Positions 25,486-34,639 of a stretch of 64,000 nt of DNA are shown here, piece by piece. The position numbers and the translations under genes were made by a program. Source of the DNA: Paenibacillus sp. MAEPY2 (lineage in GTDB: Bacteria > Bacillota > Bacilli > Paenibacillales > Paenibacillaceae); the NCBI RefSeq assembly GCF_000499205.1, contig NZ_AWUK01000035.1, positions 35,999 to 99,998 on the forward strand, read 5' to 3'. Every line of letters begins with the position of its first letter. Position 1 is the stretch's first letter. The notes beneath the pieces were generated by a model. It was not told the DNA's origin. It did not search any database and was given only the letters and a program-made list of their open reading frames with translations.

Positions 25486-25561
25486 TCTGACTCTTTGTGT
25501 CGTGTAATTTTTTAAAGTTATCTTATATGAAGTTCCATTCATCAACCCAAATGATGAATTC

Positions 25562-26566
25562 CTATTTATAACTAATTCGAGGATCAAATACGGCGTACAA
25601 TAAGTCCACAATCAGGTTAATCACCACGAAGAAGAATGCCACGATCAGAATACCGCTCTGGATCACCGGATAGTCCCGCGAACTAATTGCTTCATATATA
25701 TAACGACCGACACCGGGCCAGGCAAAGATGGTTTCGGTCAGCACGGCTCCCCCCAGTAAAGATCCTGTTTGTATGCCGATGACGGTGAGCACAGGAATAA
25801 ACGCATTTTTCAACGCATGTCCATATACAACGAAAAAAGGGCCGAGTCCCTTCGCCTTCGCGGTACGGATATAATCCGAACTCATCACTTCCAGCATGCT
25901 GGAACGCGTCATCCGGGCAATAACGGCCATCGGAATCGTACCGAGCGCGATACTTGGCAGCAGCAAATGTTTCGTGACCGTCCACAGCTGATCCCACCGT
26001 CCGGCAATCATTGTATCCAGCACGTACAAGCCCGTAATGGCTTCAATCGGATCACGCGCATTCATCCTGCCGATGGATGGCAGCCAGTGCAGTTTGTTTG
26101 CAAACAGCCACTGTTCCATCAACCCAAGCCAGAAGATTGGCATCGATACACCAACCAATGCAATGACCATGCAGCAGTAATCGAACCACGAGTTATGTTT
26201 CCACGCGCTGACGATCCCGGCATTCACGCCTATGATGATCGCAAACAGCATACTTGCCATCGTTAATTCGAGGGTTGCTGTCAGATACGGCACAATTTCC
26301 TGGGCAATGGGAACCTTGGTGCGAATGGATGTGCCAAGATCTCCCTTAAACAGATCGCCCAGATAAGCGAAATATTGTTGAAACCATGGTTTGTCCAGTC
26401 CGAGCTGGTCACGCAGGGCTTGCTTGGATTGTTCGGTGGCCTTTTGCCCGAGTATGGTCTCTGCCGGATCACCCGGAATGGCGTGGATAATGGAAAAGAC
26501 GATCAAGGTCATGCCCAGCAGCACGGGCAGTAACACGAGTACACGTTTGACGATGTAACTGTTCAC
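25562..26566 (-). CDS. ABC transporter permease, DppB/OppB type
   Basis: This 334-residue inner-membrane permease is the partner of the DppC-type protein. It starts MNSYIVKRVLVLLPVLLGMT and has HAIPGDPAE, typical for the family, six predicted membrane helices, and the EAA loop (SSDYIRTAKAKGLGPFFVVYGH). The start is GTG at 26566: an in-frame stop lies directly before it, and AGGTG is 8-9 nt upstream. It follows the binding-protein gene after a 150-bp gap with a large hairpin that may lower its expression relative to that gene. Confidence 0.92.
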   Translation of the reverse strand: MNSYIVKRVLVLLPVLLGMTLIVFSIIHAIPGDPAETILGQKATEQSKQALRDQLGLDKPWFQQYFAYLGDLFKGDLGTSIRTKVPIAQEIVPYLTATLELTMASMLFAIIIGVNAGIVSAWKHNSWFDYCCMVIALVGVSMPIFWLGLMEQWLFANKLHWLPSIGRMNARDPIEAITGLYVLDTMIAGRWDQLWTVTKHLLLPSIALGTIPMAVIARMTRSSMLEVMSSDYIRTAKAKGLGPFFVVYGHALKNAFIPVLTVIGIQTGSLLGGAVLTETIFAWPGVGRYIYEAISSRDYPVIQSGILIVAFFFVVINLIVDLLYAVFDPRISYK

Positions 26567-26594
26567 TCCTCATTCACCTGCCTTTAACGTATAA

Positions 26595-26676
26595 AAAGCG
26601 CTGGCAGACATGCATGCTTTAGATAGTTACATCCGGATGTGGGTTCTGCCAAGCATTACGTGTTCGCCAGCGCTTT
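26595..26676 (-). terminator. partial terminator/processing hairpin between binding protein and permeases
   Basis: GCCAGCGCTTT (26666-26676) pairs perfectly with AAAGCGCTGGC (26595-26605), 11 bp around a 60-nt loop, and five T follow on the minus strand. Hairpins at this place in importer operons usually stabilise the binding-protein mRNA and reduce read-through. Confidence 0.65.
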
Positions 26677-26720
26677 AGACTAATGAATCGTAAAAATATG
26701 AGTTTCAGCTCGTATATAAG

Positions 26721-28379
26721 TTATTCAAAATAGGCATTGGCATAGGATTCCGTACCCAATGGGGACGGTACAAAATCTTTCAGGTTCGCTTTACCTGCCA
26801 AAATAGGTGTGGTGTGCACAAGTGGAATCCACGGAGCATCTTCCTTAATAATCACTTGCGCCTGCTTGTACAGATCCGCACGCTTGTCCTGATCCGTTTC
26901 TTTCTGCGCACTCGTCAGCAGCGTATGCAATTCTTCGTTGACGTAGAAGCTGCGGTTGTTGCCCGGGATCGCATCCTTATCCAGCAGCGTGTACAGAAAG
27001 TTATCCGGGTCCCCGTTATCACCGGTCCAACCGAGCATGTAAATGTCGTCTTTCTCCCCGGCTTTGGCATCATCCAGATACGTTGCCCACTCCGGTGATT
27101 CGATGTTGACGGTCACTCCGATTTTCTCAAAATCGGCCTGGATTGCTTCGGCGACCTTCTTGCCGTCAGGCATATACGGCCGGGATACCGGCATTGCATA
27201 GAACGTTACCGGGTCAGGCAATCCGTCAGGGTAGCCAGCTTCGGCAAGCAATGCTTTTGCTTTTTCCAAGTCATAAGCGTAGTCCTCGATACTGTCGTTA
27301 TATCCCCAAAGCGTTGGCGGCATCGGATTGACCGCTGGCTGCGCTTGTCCCGCAAAGAAAGCATCAATAATGCCCTGTTTGTTTACCGCGTGGTTGAGGG
27401 CTTGTCTTACTTTCACGTTATCAAACGGTTTTTTCTTAAAGTTGAAGCCAATGTATGACACGTTAAATGGTGGACGTTCGATCTTTTGCAGCTCGCTATT
27501 CCCCTCAAGGATGGACAGATCGTCCGGGTTCAGGTCCTCCATGATATCAATCTCGCCATTTTGCAACGCATTGAAGCGAGCCGTGTTATCCGGAATGGAA
27601 CGCACGATCACCTTGTTCAGCTTCGGCAGTCCCTCTTTCCAATAATTCGGATTCTTCTCCAGGGTGATGGAGTCGTTCCGCTTCCACTCTTTGAACACAA
27701 ATGGGCCTGTGCCTACCGGCTCACTTTTGAAATTTTCCTTTTTCTCCTGAATCGCGGTTGGGCTTGCAATGCCAAATGGCGTCATCGCAATGTTTTGCAG
27801 GAAAGGCGCTTGTGGCTGGTTCAGGGTGAACTCGACCGTTGTCTCGTCAATCGCTTTTACTTCCTTGATTACGCGTCCGTCTTCCGGACCAAACATGGAA
27901 TCGTAATAATCGAAGGAATCCCCCTCGAATTTATATTCACTGGCCGGATCACTCCATCGGTTGAAGTTGAACACCACAGCCTCTGCGTTGAAGTCGGTAC
28001 CATCGTGGAATTTTACACCGGACTTCAGCTTGAAATCATACTTGAGTCCATCCGCCGAAATCTCCCAGCTCTCAGCTAGCCCCGGAACAACCTCGGTTCC
28101 ACCTTCTTTGTAGTCCAGCAATGAGTCGAATACCTGATGTCCAATCTTTAGTGACTCCCCGTCTGTAACGATTGCCGGGTCCAGCGCCACCGAATCTCCG
28201 CCACGTCCCATAATCATCGTATCCTGTGCTGCAACTTCTGCCGGAGGCTCGCTACCTTCCGCTGGAGCAGGAGAGTTACCCGTACCCTCGTTACTTGCGC
28301 TGGAGCAGCCCGATAGAATCAACACTGTGCTCATGGCCATGGCCATGACCCCGGATAACCATTTTTTTCTCATTCGCAT
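26721..28379 (-). CDS. peptide/nickel ABC transporter substrate-binding lipoprotein
   Basis: This 552-residue SBP_bac_5 protein has a type II signal peptide with the lipobox LSGC (Cys25) followed by a Ser/Glu/Pro-rich linker, so it is tethered outside the membrane. Family motifs include AVNKQGIIDAFF, VRQALNHAVN and WTGDNGDPDNFLYTLL. It binds peptide or a similar ligand and delivers it to the two permeases. The ATG at 28379 gives MRMRKKWLSG; a second ATG two codons on is equally possible, and upstream extension (90 codons) has no site. The ligand cannot be told. Confidence 0.93.
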   Translation of the reverse strand: MRMRKKWLSGVMAMAMSTVLILSGCSSASNEGTGNSPAPAEGSEPPAEVAAQDTMIMGRGGDSVALDPAIVTDGESLKIGHQVFDSLLDYKEGGTEVVPGLAESWEISADGLKYDFKLKSGVKFHDGTDFNAEAVVFNFNRWSDPASEYKFEGDSFDYYDSMFGPEDGRVIKEVKAIDETTVEFTLNQPQAPFLQNIAMTPFGIASPTAIQEKKENFKSEPVGTGPFVFKEWKRNDSITLEKNPNYWKEGLPKLNKVIVRSIPDNTARFNALQNGEIDIMEDLNPDDLSILEGNSELQKIERPPFNVSYIGFNFKKKPFDNVKVRQALNHAVNKQGIIDAFFAGQAQPAVNPMPPTLWGYNDSIEDYAYDLEKAKALLAEAGYPDGLPDPVTFYAMPVSRPYMPDGKKVAEAIQADFEKIGVTVNIESPEWATYLDDAKAGEKDDIYMLGWTGDNGDPDNFLYTLLDKDAIPGNNRSFYVNEELHTLLTSAQKETDQDKRADLYKQAQVIIKEDAPWIPLVHTTPILAGKANLKDFVPSPLGTESYANAYFE

Positions 28380-29091
28380 ACGTACAACACCCTTCCCTCT
28401 CTCATAATGTGTGTGATACTGGCGTGAAAAAACTCCAATGATTACAATGGTTCGGTTTGGTGCTTTGTATTTTATAAAAGGCTTTAAATGCCTTCGATAC
28501 CTGTGATGTAAATCTGGATAAGTTGAGGCACATATGTGAAATGTTAAACGGGATGTAACCGTACACATTTTGTTAGTTTTCCGGATGATTTGACGAGTTC
28601 TAAATGTCTGTGGTTGTTGCATAATAATTGAACTTAGGTCAATAAGCAACAGTAGAATGGTACCGACTTTGTGGCGCTGAACAAGTCTGATTTTGAGAGA
28701 ACGGTTGTGTTGACTGGTGTGGAGTTTGGGATCTGACTTGGAGTTAGATCGTCATGTCTAAAGTGTCATTGGCAAAAATCTAATGGTCGCGATTAGCTGG
28801 AACAGAAAGTTGGTAAACAGAACATTTTAGTGGTTTCTCAAGCAGGTTGGATTGAATTGTTTCAAAACGTTGTTAAATTGATCTAGAGATGATGGATTTT
28901 ACAACAGGGAGACATTACATTAACTTTTCATGTTAAAGTCTTGTCATGATGAGGAGGATTGTGTAATTAAACAGTGGTGAAAATCGATTTCGTGTAACTT
29001 ACTTTACATCACATTCATCAATTAGACAAGAGATTTACGGACATAAGTCTTCAACTTTATTATATATGTTAATATCATTTACATAAAACAC
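28380..29091. other. 710-bp AT-rich gap, no gene seen
   Basis: It separates the transporter operon from the end of the tail locus. It must hold the promoter of the binding-protein gene; a possible TTGCTT-17-TATTAT lies on the minus strand near 28620-28650. I find no reading frame, repeat or stable structure in the rest. Confidence 0.4.
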
Positions 29092-29134
29092 AAAAAAGGA
29101 ACACCCTTCGACAAAAAACGTCGTGTGTCCCTTG
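29092..29134 (-). terminator. terminator of the tail locus
   Basis: On the minus strand AAGGGACACACGAC, a T-rich loop and GTCGAAGGGTGTTCCTT form a stem with a small bulge, followed by six T. It lies 50 bp after the lysozyme stop and is the first clear terminator of the long tail operon. Confidence 0.8.
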
Positions 29135-29187
29135 TTGTGTTCTCTCTTTTTTAACTGGGTCCAACTTGTATTTTAAGTTATGTCAGC

Positions 29188-30126
29188 TTATTTTTTGAAT
29201 AAACCTCTGCGGTACATGACCGTGATAAAACGGTAAAAATCATAACTCGCCCCACTATCAATGCTGAACAATGGATTTTTGGTATCATATGCCAGTGCTG
29301 CATCAACGGCAGCTTTTGCCCAGACTGGAACTTCCATCTGCTGGCGCGCCTGCAGTTTATCGACCTGGGATTTCAACGCATCAAACGCTGCTTTCTCTTC
29401 GGCTGTCATCGGTTCGCCCCCTTTCGGTGGTTCGGTTGGTTTCGTGGGATTGGTCGGTTCGGATGGCTCTGGCGGCTTTGGTGTTGCTGTTGCATATCTC
29501 GCTCTCAATTCCGCTGCCGATCCTTCAAACTCATTCATATCCACGTTGCCGCTGATCCCGCTCACCTTGCCCGAGTCCGTATACTGCCAGAACGTCCAAC
29601 GCTTCCAGGCAGACTGGTCATCCGGTACACGCGTGTTGCTGTAACGCGCAATCCATAGATCGTATGAGCTGAGTGATGTATCAAAATTTCCGGCAAATGA
29701 ATTGCCCGTGTATATGATCGGTTTTACACCTGTGAGACGTTGTAATTCCGTTAAAAAAGCCTTGGCGACCGTGTTAATCTGAGCTTTGCTCAGGTTACCC
29801 GGATTATTCTCGTAGTCCATGACAGGAGGTAATTGCAGCGCCTTCGCGCCTCCTACTTTTTGTAATGTCGTAGCATAATGCGCAGCTTCAGCCTTGGCAC
29901 CATCGGTAGTCGTTGCGCGGAAAAAATGATACGTCCCGACCAGCATGCCCGCCGCCAGTGCGCCAGTTACGTTTTTTTGGAAATTCGGGTCGATGTACGT
30001 CTGCCCTTCGGTAGCCTTAATGAATACAAAAGTCATGCCGTTTGCTTTCACTTTGGCCCAATCGATCGTGCCCTGGTAACGGGAGACGTCAATTCCCTGC
30101 GTGTTGCCCGAGCTTCTCGTTTGCAT
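29188..30126 (-). CDS. GH25 lysozyme (endolysin of the tail locus)
   Basis: This 312-residue glycoside hydrolase family 25 muramidase cuts peptidoglycan between MurNAc and GlcNAc. The catalytic motif parts are visible: GIDVSRYQG with Asp13 and VMDYENN with Asp104 and Glu106. A Pro/Thr linker follows (PPEPSEPTNPTKPTEPP), then a short coiled coil and a C-terminal VPVWAKAAVDAA segment common in Paenibacillus prophage lysins. No signal peptide is present, so export needs the holin gene just upstream. The ATG at 30126 has AAAGGG at 10 nt; a GTG 9 nt earlier is an alternative. It is the last gene of the operon and would release the particles by lysis. Confidence 0.93.
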   Translation of the reverse strand: MQTRSSGNTQGIDVSRYQGTIDWAKVKANGMTFVFIKATEGQTYIDPNFQKNVTGALAAGMLVGTYHFFRATTTDGAKAEAAHYATTLQKVGGAKALQLPPVMDYENNPGNLSKAQINTVAKAFLTELQRLTGVKPIIYTGNSFAGNFDTSLSSYDLWIARYSNTRVPDDQSAWKRWTFWQYTDSGKVSGISGNVDMNEFEGSAAELRARYATATPKPPEPSEPTNPTKPTEPPKGGEPMTAEEKAAFDALKSQVDKLQARQQMEVPVWAKAAVDAALAYDTKNPLFSIDSGASYDFYRFITVMYRRGLFKK

Positions 30127-30248
30127 GTTTCTCACACCCTTTATGCGGCAAATTGCCGTTTGTATATAGTTAATGCTTGGGGATCAGGGGTTGCTTGTGT
30201 GCATGTCCTGATTGTTGGTAAAAGGTAAGTTTGGATGGCTAGGTGTAG

Positions 30249-30746
30249 CTACTTTGTGCCATCTCTTGTTTGTGAATTTGTGTCATCTGGATCTGCCTGT
30301 GAAAAAGAGTCTTTGCCACTCGGGGAGAAGTTACCGGGCAGTTCCCCGGTTCCTCCCTTGCCCTTGAGCACTTCAATAGCCTGCCGGATCACAGGTGGAA
30401 TTGGTGCGCCCAGGTTGCCCCCATTTTCAATGATAGACAATAATTCATTCGCGATATAAAAAAAGGCGACCGCATCCCTGAACAAATGTCCGTCTCCCAG
30501 AACACCGTCCACCAGATGAGCCACCGATACCATTGCAAATATAAATACCTTTCGGGCGATACCGAACATGCCAACATTACTTTCCAACTTGCCAGTCATC
30601 CCTGCCGCCGCAATGCCTGTTAGGTAATCGAGGATGACGAAGACGAGTAACACACCTAGCACTCCTGACCAGCCGCCGAAGAAGTAGGTTACTGAGCTGC
30701 TCATGAGTGCAATTCCCCATTTCCATAGGGTGTCCCATCGTTCCAT
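30249..30746 (-). CDS. phage holin
   Basis: This 165-residue membrane protein of the toxin secretion/phage lysis holin family has three or four helices in its first 110 residues (including VLGVLLVFVILDYLTGIAAAG) and the family KVFIFAMVSVAHLVD segment. A charged, disordered tail follows. It forms holes in the cytoplasmic membrane so that the lysozyme reaches the wall. A strong AAGGAGGTG box precedes the ATG. It stands directly upstream of the lysozyme gene; these are the only lysis genes in the locus and serve both tail modules. Confidence 0.92.
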   Translation of the reverse strand: MERWDTLWKWGIALMSSSVTYFFGGWSGVLGVLLVFVILDYLTGIAAAGMTGKLESNVGMFGIARKVFIFAMVSVAHLVDGVLGDGHLFRDAVAFFYIANELLSIIENGGNLGAPIPPVIRQAIEVLKGKGGTGELPGNFSPSGKDSFSQADPDDTNSQTRDGTK

Positions 30747-30820
30747 GGTTTCACCTCCTTAGGTTTATAAATACCAGCCTCAGTGGGCATAAAAATAGCG
30801 CTCCGATTTCGGGACACTTG

Positions 30821-30952
30821 TTACTCAGTAATCAGAAACTCCAAACCACTATCGGTCAGGATCTCTTTGACATCAGGTTGCAAAGTAGTGGGTACCGCTT
30901 TGTACTCGGTTTTACCCAAGATCACACGTTGAGCAAAAAACATAGCCATCAT
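30821..30952 (-). CDS. small tail-locus protein, 43 aa
   Basis: The frame encodes MMAMFFAQRVILGKTEY and ends LEFLITE. The second and fourth codons are also ATG; GGTGG lies about 10 nt upstream. Small proteins of this size are common between the fibre and holin genes of Xkd-type prophages, but it lacks the pattern of XkdX. It is too short to assign a function. Confidence 0.6.
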   Translation of the reverse strand: MMAMFFAQRVILGKTEYKAVPTTLQPDVKEILTDSGLEFLITE

Positions 30953-30997
30953 AATTGTGTCACCACCTTCCATGGTAGCCAACCTTGAAACGTTATA

Positions 30998-31468
30998 TCA
31001 CTGGTAAACCTGAGCGGCTATCTCCGCAATAACGTCTTCAATAAAGTCCGCACGTTCAGTCAAAGCTGCATTCTGTGCTTTCAGGAGAATGTTTTCCTGT
31101 TTGAGCTTATCCAACTCAGAAGGCTCTTCCGACTGCGGCTTGGTCAGCTCGTCAATCTCTTCCTGGCTCAGACCTTCTCTCCACAGGTCAGGAAACATTT
31201 CCTGCGGCCCATCCTCCAGTGCTTTCTGGTATGCCTCCCACCCCGCAATGTCAAAGCGTGGATGAAACAGGCCAGAAGGTACTGGCAGGCCGATCAAATA
31301 ACCGACAATCTTCGGTTCCTGTTCTTCTTCCGGAGTTTCGGGCAGTTCTCCCTTCAGCTCAGGCAATTCGATCGGCGCATAAAAAGGGACGACACCAGAA
31401 AAGGCATCGTCCACCAACTCGTCCTCCAGATAGAGGCCATCTGTATTTACTTTAGGTACGGCTTTCAT
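30998..31468 (-). CDS. tail-fibre accessory protein (hypothetical)
   Basis: This 156-residue acidic protein directly follows the large fibre gene of module 2 with an AAGGAGG box. The middle is rich in Glu/Pro (LPETPEEEQEP), and the last 40 residues form a coiled coil (LDKLKQENILLKAQNAALTERADF). Its place next to the fibre gene suggests a fibre chaperone or a small fibre component, as with XkdW-type proteins; that role is inferred from position only. Module 1 has no counterpart. Confidence 0.65.
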   Translation of the reverse strand: MKAVPKVNTDGLYLEDELVDDAFSGVVPFYAPIELPELKGELPETPEEEQEPKIVGYLIGLPVPSGLFHPRFDIAGWEAYQKALEDGPQEMFPDLWREGLSQEEIDELTKPQSEEPSELDKLKQENILLKAQNAALTERADFIEDVIAEIAAQVYQ

Positions 31469-31480
31469 GTGATCCCTCCT

Positions 31481-34093
31481 TTATTGTTCGGCTAAGAATG
31501 ATATGTTTATGGTTAGGTGTGTACTCTGCGTAGGGAAATTTGCTATTACATTCCCGCTTGCGTTCACATCCAAGTACGCAACGAAAGCATTTGTTCCAGA
31601 CATAATAATTGACGGGATTCTGTTTGACATTTTAGGGCGGTATCCTGTAGGGAGAATAAACACTACCGTATTGGACACGCCACCAGTTATTATGCCGTTC
31701 ACATGCACAAAACCCAAACTGTCCTTGTAGTACTGCGCTGGAAACGCCCCGTTACTGGATAACGTCCACCCGTTAAGTAACGTAGGCGTAATCCATGCCG
31801 GGACGTCCTTCTCGGCCTTTTTCGACTCAACAACGCTGATTCGTGCAGTAGCCTGTTGAACGTCCTGTACTAAGTTTGTAAGCAGTGCCTTTTCGTTCTC
31901 GGATACCGATCCAGTGAATGGAGCTATCGGTGACGTGTCCAGCATTAGGTACGTTACCGTGTATGCAGCCGAAACGTCGTATCCTTCAGGAACTTTCCGG
32001 GCTTTATAAGTCCCATACGCATACTGATCGGATATAAATTCCCATCCGTAGTCAAGTTGACTGTTTCGGTACATGGACAGTGGTTTAGACATTTTATTTT
32101 TCAAGGTTGTTCCTGATAAAGTTGTGTCATTGAATCGATAGTAACTGTTCGCAAGGACAGGCTTAATGCTCTCACGCAACACAATTCCCGTTCCTACTTC
32201 CACCTGATTACTGCCCTCAATTAACGTCAATTGTCCTTCTGACGTGATCGGTTCGACGACTGGCGTAGCAAGCTGGTAAAGGAGTTGGTATGGAGTCCAG
32301 TTCGGCGCTGGTGTTGTCGGGAGTATCTGCGTTGCCCCCGTAAAATCACCACCAGTTGAGCCATTCACTCCGTCAAAACGATAGCACCACGCCTTTATTT
32401 CCCCGCTTGCTCCGGTATATGTTGATGTACCCGCAGTATTCCAGTTGTACATTTTCCATCCCATGAAATACGCCTTAATCTCGTCGGCAGTCGGTGTATA
32501 GTTATCACCCCACCCACTATCACTAGTTGGAACACTTACCCCAATATAACCTCTAGTAGGGTCATTCCAATCCTGAATACTAAACTGATTTATGGTTACA
32601 GAAGGAGAACCGGGAGTAATAATCTCCCCGTTATATTTAGTCATAATGGGATATATACCTCTACTCCCTAGAGTAGCATCAAATGTAAACCGAACACACT
32701 TTCCGCCTGTGTATGAGTTGTAGTAGGAATACGTATTGGATTGATCTATAACTTCTTTCTTCCATTTTGTATATACAAAATATCTACCCTCTCGTTCAAA
32801 TACCTGATCAGCGTTTTCTCCACTGGATGGATCAGCATGTAATTCCGTTTGCAAACTTAGTAAGGAATTTTCATTAACTTTAAACTGGCTAGCTGTATCT
32901 CCAATATTAAGCATTATATTACTAAATTCAAAAACGCCTGATTTATCCTCATTAATATATGCTTCAATTAATATATATTGGCAATCTTCGGGCGTTTTGA
33001 ATGGGCCATTAACCACATCTATTGCAAGACTCGCTGGAAAATTCACACCATCAACTGAAAACCATATCTTCAACGCAGATTGAGAACCATTATTCAAGTG
33101 ATAATAAGTGTTTGGTAGCGCAGACAGTGCTTTTGAAGAAGAAGACTCAGCAAAGCCAGTTGTTGTCTTGCTATGTGTCAAACTATAAGGTCCAGTGATT
33201 TTTGCATTAGTGTGAATCCTCTGCCACTCATAAAATGGTGGAAGTAGATTTTCACCATATCGAATAACATAAGGATTGGTCACAGATGATATGCTGTTCA
33301 CATAAGGATAACTAGAAGCAATCATTTCATTGCTCATTCTAGTAATATTGTTTAACTGCACGGTGTCAATTTCATATAATCGGATCGAATCGAAAGCAAT
33401 ATTTCCTGTTAAATTTTTTACTCCACAATAAATGCCGGTAGCTAACTCCGTTCCATCAGCCTGAAAGGAAACAAAACTTAATGATTTTGCTATAGAACTA
33501 ACTCTGCTTCCTTCATGATAACTACCATCTCCTTTACGAACAGCAATAAATGCTGCCATACCAACGTTACTAGTGCTTAAATCTGCAATTGCAATATAAT
33601 ATTTGCCCGCTGCCAATTTAGTAGGAATCATAAAAGACCTTGAGGTCCCAGTATTTTCTGAATCCCATGTTGCTCTAATTCCGGCAATCCCTTCCGTACG
33701 ATCTGTAGTAGAGGTTACAAAACTGGTTGGTGATGCAGAACCATATATCAAACTAAATGGAGCAGTAGACTCACACCCACCATCACGCCCCAACAAATTC
33801 ACGAGAGTCCGGCCCTTCAATCCTTCCAACTTAAACGCCGAGGCACGCTCAGCATGGACAATCTGCAATCCAGGCTCCAACGTAACGGATCTCCGCTTCT
33901 CCGTATCCAACCGTTCTTGAATACTACTCACCTGTGCCGCGGTTTCCTCAGCTTTTTCTTCGACTTTCCCCACACCCTCATCAACCTTCTCCCAGTTCTG
34001 ATCCAAATATTTATCCAGATCAAAATAGGTCGTCGATGGCGAGGAACGGTCAATCTTATTCAAACCCAAATTCGGTGTTTTTGGTTCATTCAT
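31481..34093 (-). CDS. tail fibre / receptor-binding protein, module 2
   Basis: This 870-residue protein starts with a conserved attachment segment (NWEKVDEGVGKVEEKAEE) and a short coiled coil. Long beta-rich regions follow, some resembling carbohydrate-binding jelly rolls (GKYYIAIADLSTSN), and it ends in a compact tip (LPTGYRPKMSNRIPS... LTINISFLAEQ) typical of fibre C-termini. It should recognise the surface of the target cell. The stretch about 32600-33700 is clearly more AT-rich than its neighbours, as expected for a swapped receptor-binding part. The ATG has GGAGGTGGAG upstream. It is more than twice as long as the module 1 fibre and shares little with it beyond the N-terminal segment. 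Confidence 0.85.
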   Translation of the reverse strand: MNEPKTPNLGLNKIDRSSPSTTYFDLDKYLDQNWEKVDEGVGKVEEKAEETAAQVSSIQERLDTEKRRSVTLEPGLQIVHAERASAFKLEGLKGRTLVNLLGRDGGCESTAPFSLIYGSASPTSFVTSTTDRTEGIAGIRATWDSENTGTSRSFMIPTKLAAGKYYIAIADLSTSNVGMAAFIAVRKGDGSYHEGSRVSSIAKSLSFVSFQADGTELATGIYCGVKNLTGNIAFDSIRLYEIDTVQLNNITRMSNEMIASSYPYVNSISSVTNPYVIRYGENLLPPFYEWQRIHTNAKITGPYSLTHSKTTTGFAESSSSKALSALPNTYYHLNNGSQSALKIWFSVDGVNFPASLAIDVVNGPFKTPEDCQYILIEAYINEDKSGVFEFSNIMLNIGDTASQFKVNENSLLSLQTELHADPSSGENADQVFEREGRYFVYTKWKKEVIDQSNTYSYYNSYTGGKCVRFTFDATLGSRGIYPIMTKYNGEIITPGSPSVTINQFSIQDWNDPTRGYIGVSVPTSDSGWGDNYTPTADEIKAYFMGWKMYNWNTAGTSTYTGASGEIKAWCYRFDGVNGSTGGDFTGATQILPTTPAPNWTPYQLLYQLATPVVEPITSEGQLTLIEGSNQVEVGTGIVLRESIKPVLANSYYRFNDTTLSGTTLKNKMSKPLSMYRNSQLDYGWEFISDQYAYGTYKARKVPEGYDVSAAYTVTYLMLDTSPIAPFTGSVSENEKALLTNLVQDVQQATARISVVESKKAEKDVPAWITPTLLNGWTLSSNGAFPAQYYKDSLGFVHVNGIITGGVSNTVVFILPTGYRPKMSNRIPSIIMSGTNAFVAYLDVNASGNVIANFPTQSTHLTINISFLAEQ

Positions 34094-34639
34094 TTAAGCT
34101 CCACCTCCTGCAAATTTATCCTGTCGGGTCTGTTCGATCTCCTCCAGCGTCATGCTTTCAACTTCCGCAATCGTCAAATACCGTAGACGATACTCCACGG
34201 TCATATGTGTTGGTTTAATATCCTCAATTGCTGCTTTCAGATCGTCCAGATTGGGTGGCAAGCCCCATGTGTCGATGAAGCGGATTCGGATCAGATATTC
34301 CTCGGGCGAAACGGATACATCAATCCCGCCGCTCTCATAAGCCTGGGCCACGTTCTTAAGCATCGACCCGGAAACTTTGCCACTGCCGCGCATTTTGGAA
34401 ATGATCACCGATCTCCGCTGGTCGTCCGGCTTGGCTTGATTCGTCGGAATTTGCAGATCCCGCTCATACCGATCCAATGCCCATGTCGCAGACTCCGGGT
34501 AAAACTGATCCAACACGCCATCCAATCCCTGAACTAGCCTGTCCAACTCCTGGCCTTCCGTCTGCGTGAGCAATTGCATTTCCAGCACATTCTCATACAA
34601 CGGGGGCAAAAGAGTCATTAATACCTCTGCTTTACTCAT
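34094..34639 (-). CDS. XkdU-like baseplate protein, module 2
   Basis: This 181-residue protein belongs to the YmfQ/DUF2313 group (XkdU in PBSX), which joins baseplate to fibre. Recognisable are the N-terminal LPPLYENVLEMQ, ERDLQIPTNQAKPDDQRRSVI and the C-terminal HMTVEYRLRYLTIAEVESMT. The start overlaps the stop of the baseplate J gene (ATGA), so translation is coupled. Its paralogue in module 1 is at 44788-45381; the segment LDDLKAAIEDIKPTHMTVEY matches LDDLKRAIDELKPAHMAVEY there closely. Confidence 0.88.
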   Translation of the reverse strand: MSKAEVLMTLLPPLYENVLEMQLLTQTEGQELDRLVQGLDGVLDQFYPESATWALDRYERDLQIPTNQAKPDDQRRSVIISKMRGSGKVSGSMLKNVAQAYESGGIDVSVSPEEYLIRIRFIDTWGLPPNLDDLKAAIEDIKPTHMTVEYRLRYLTIAEVESMTLEEIEQTRQDKFAGGGA

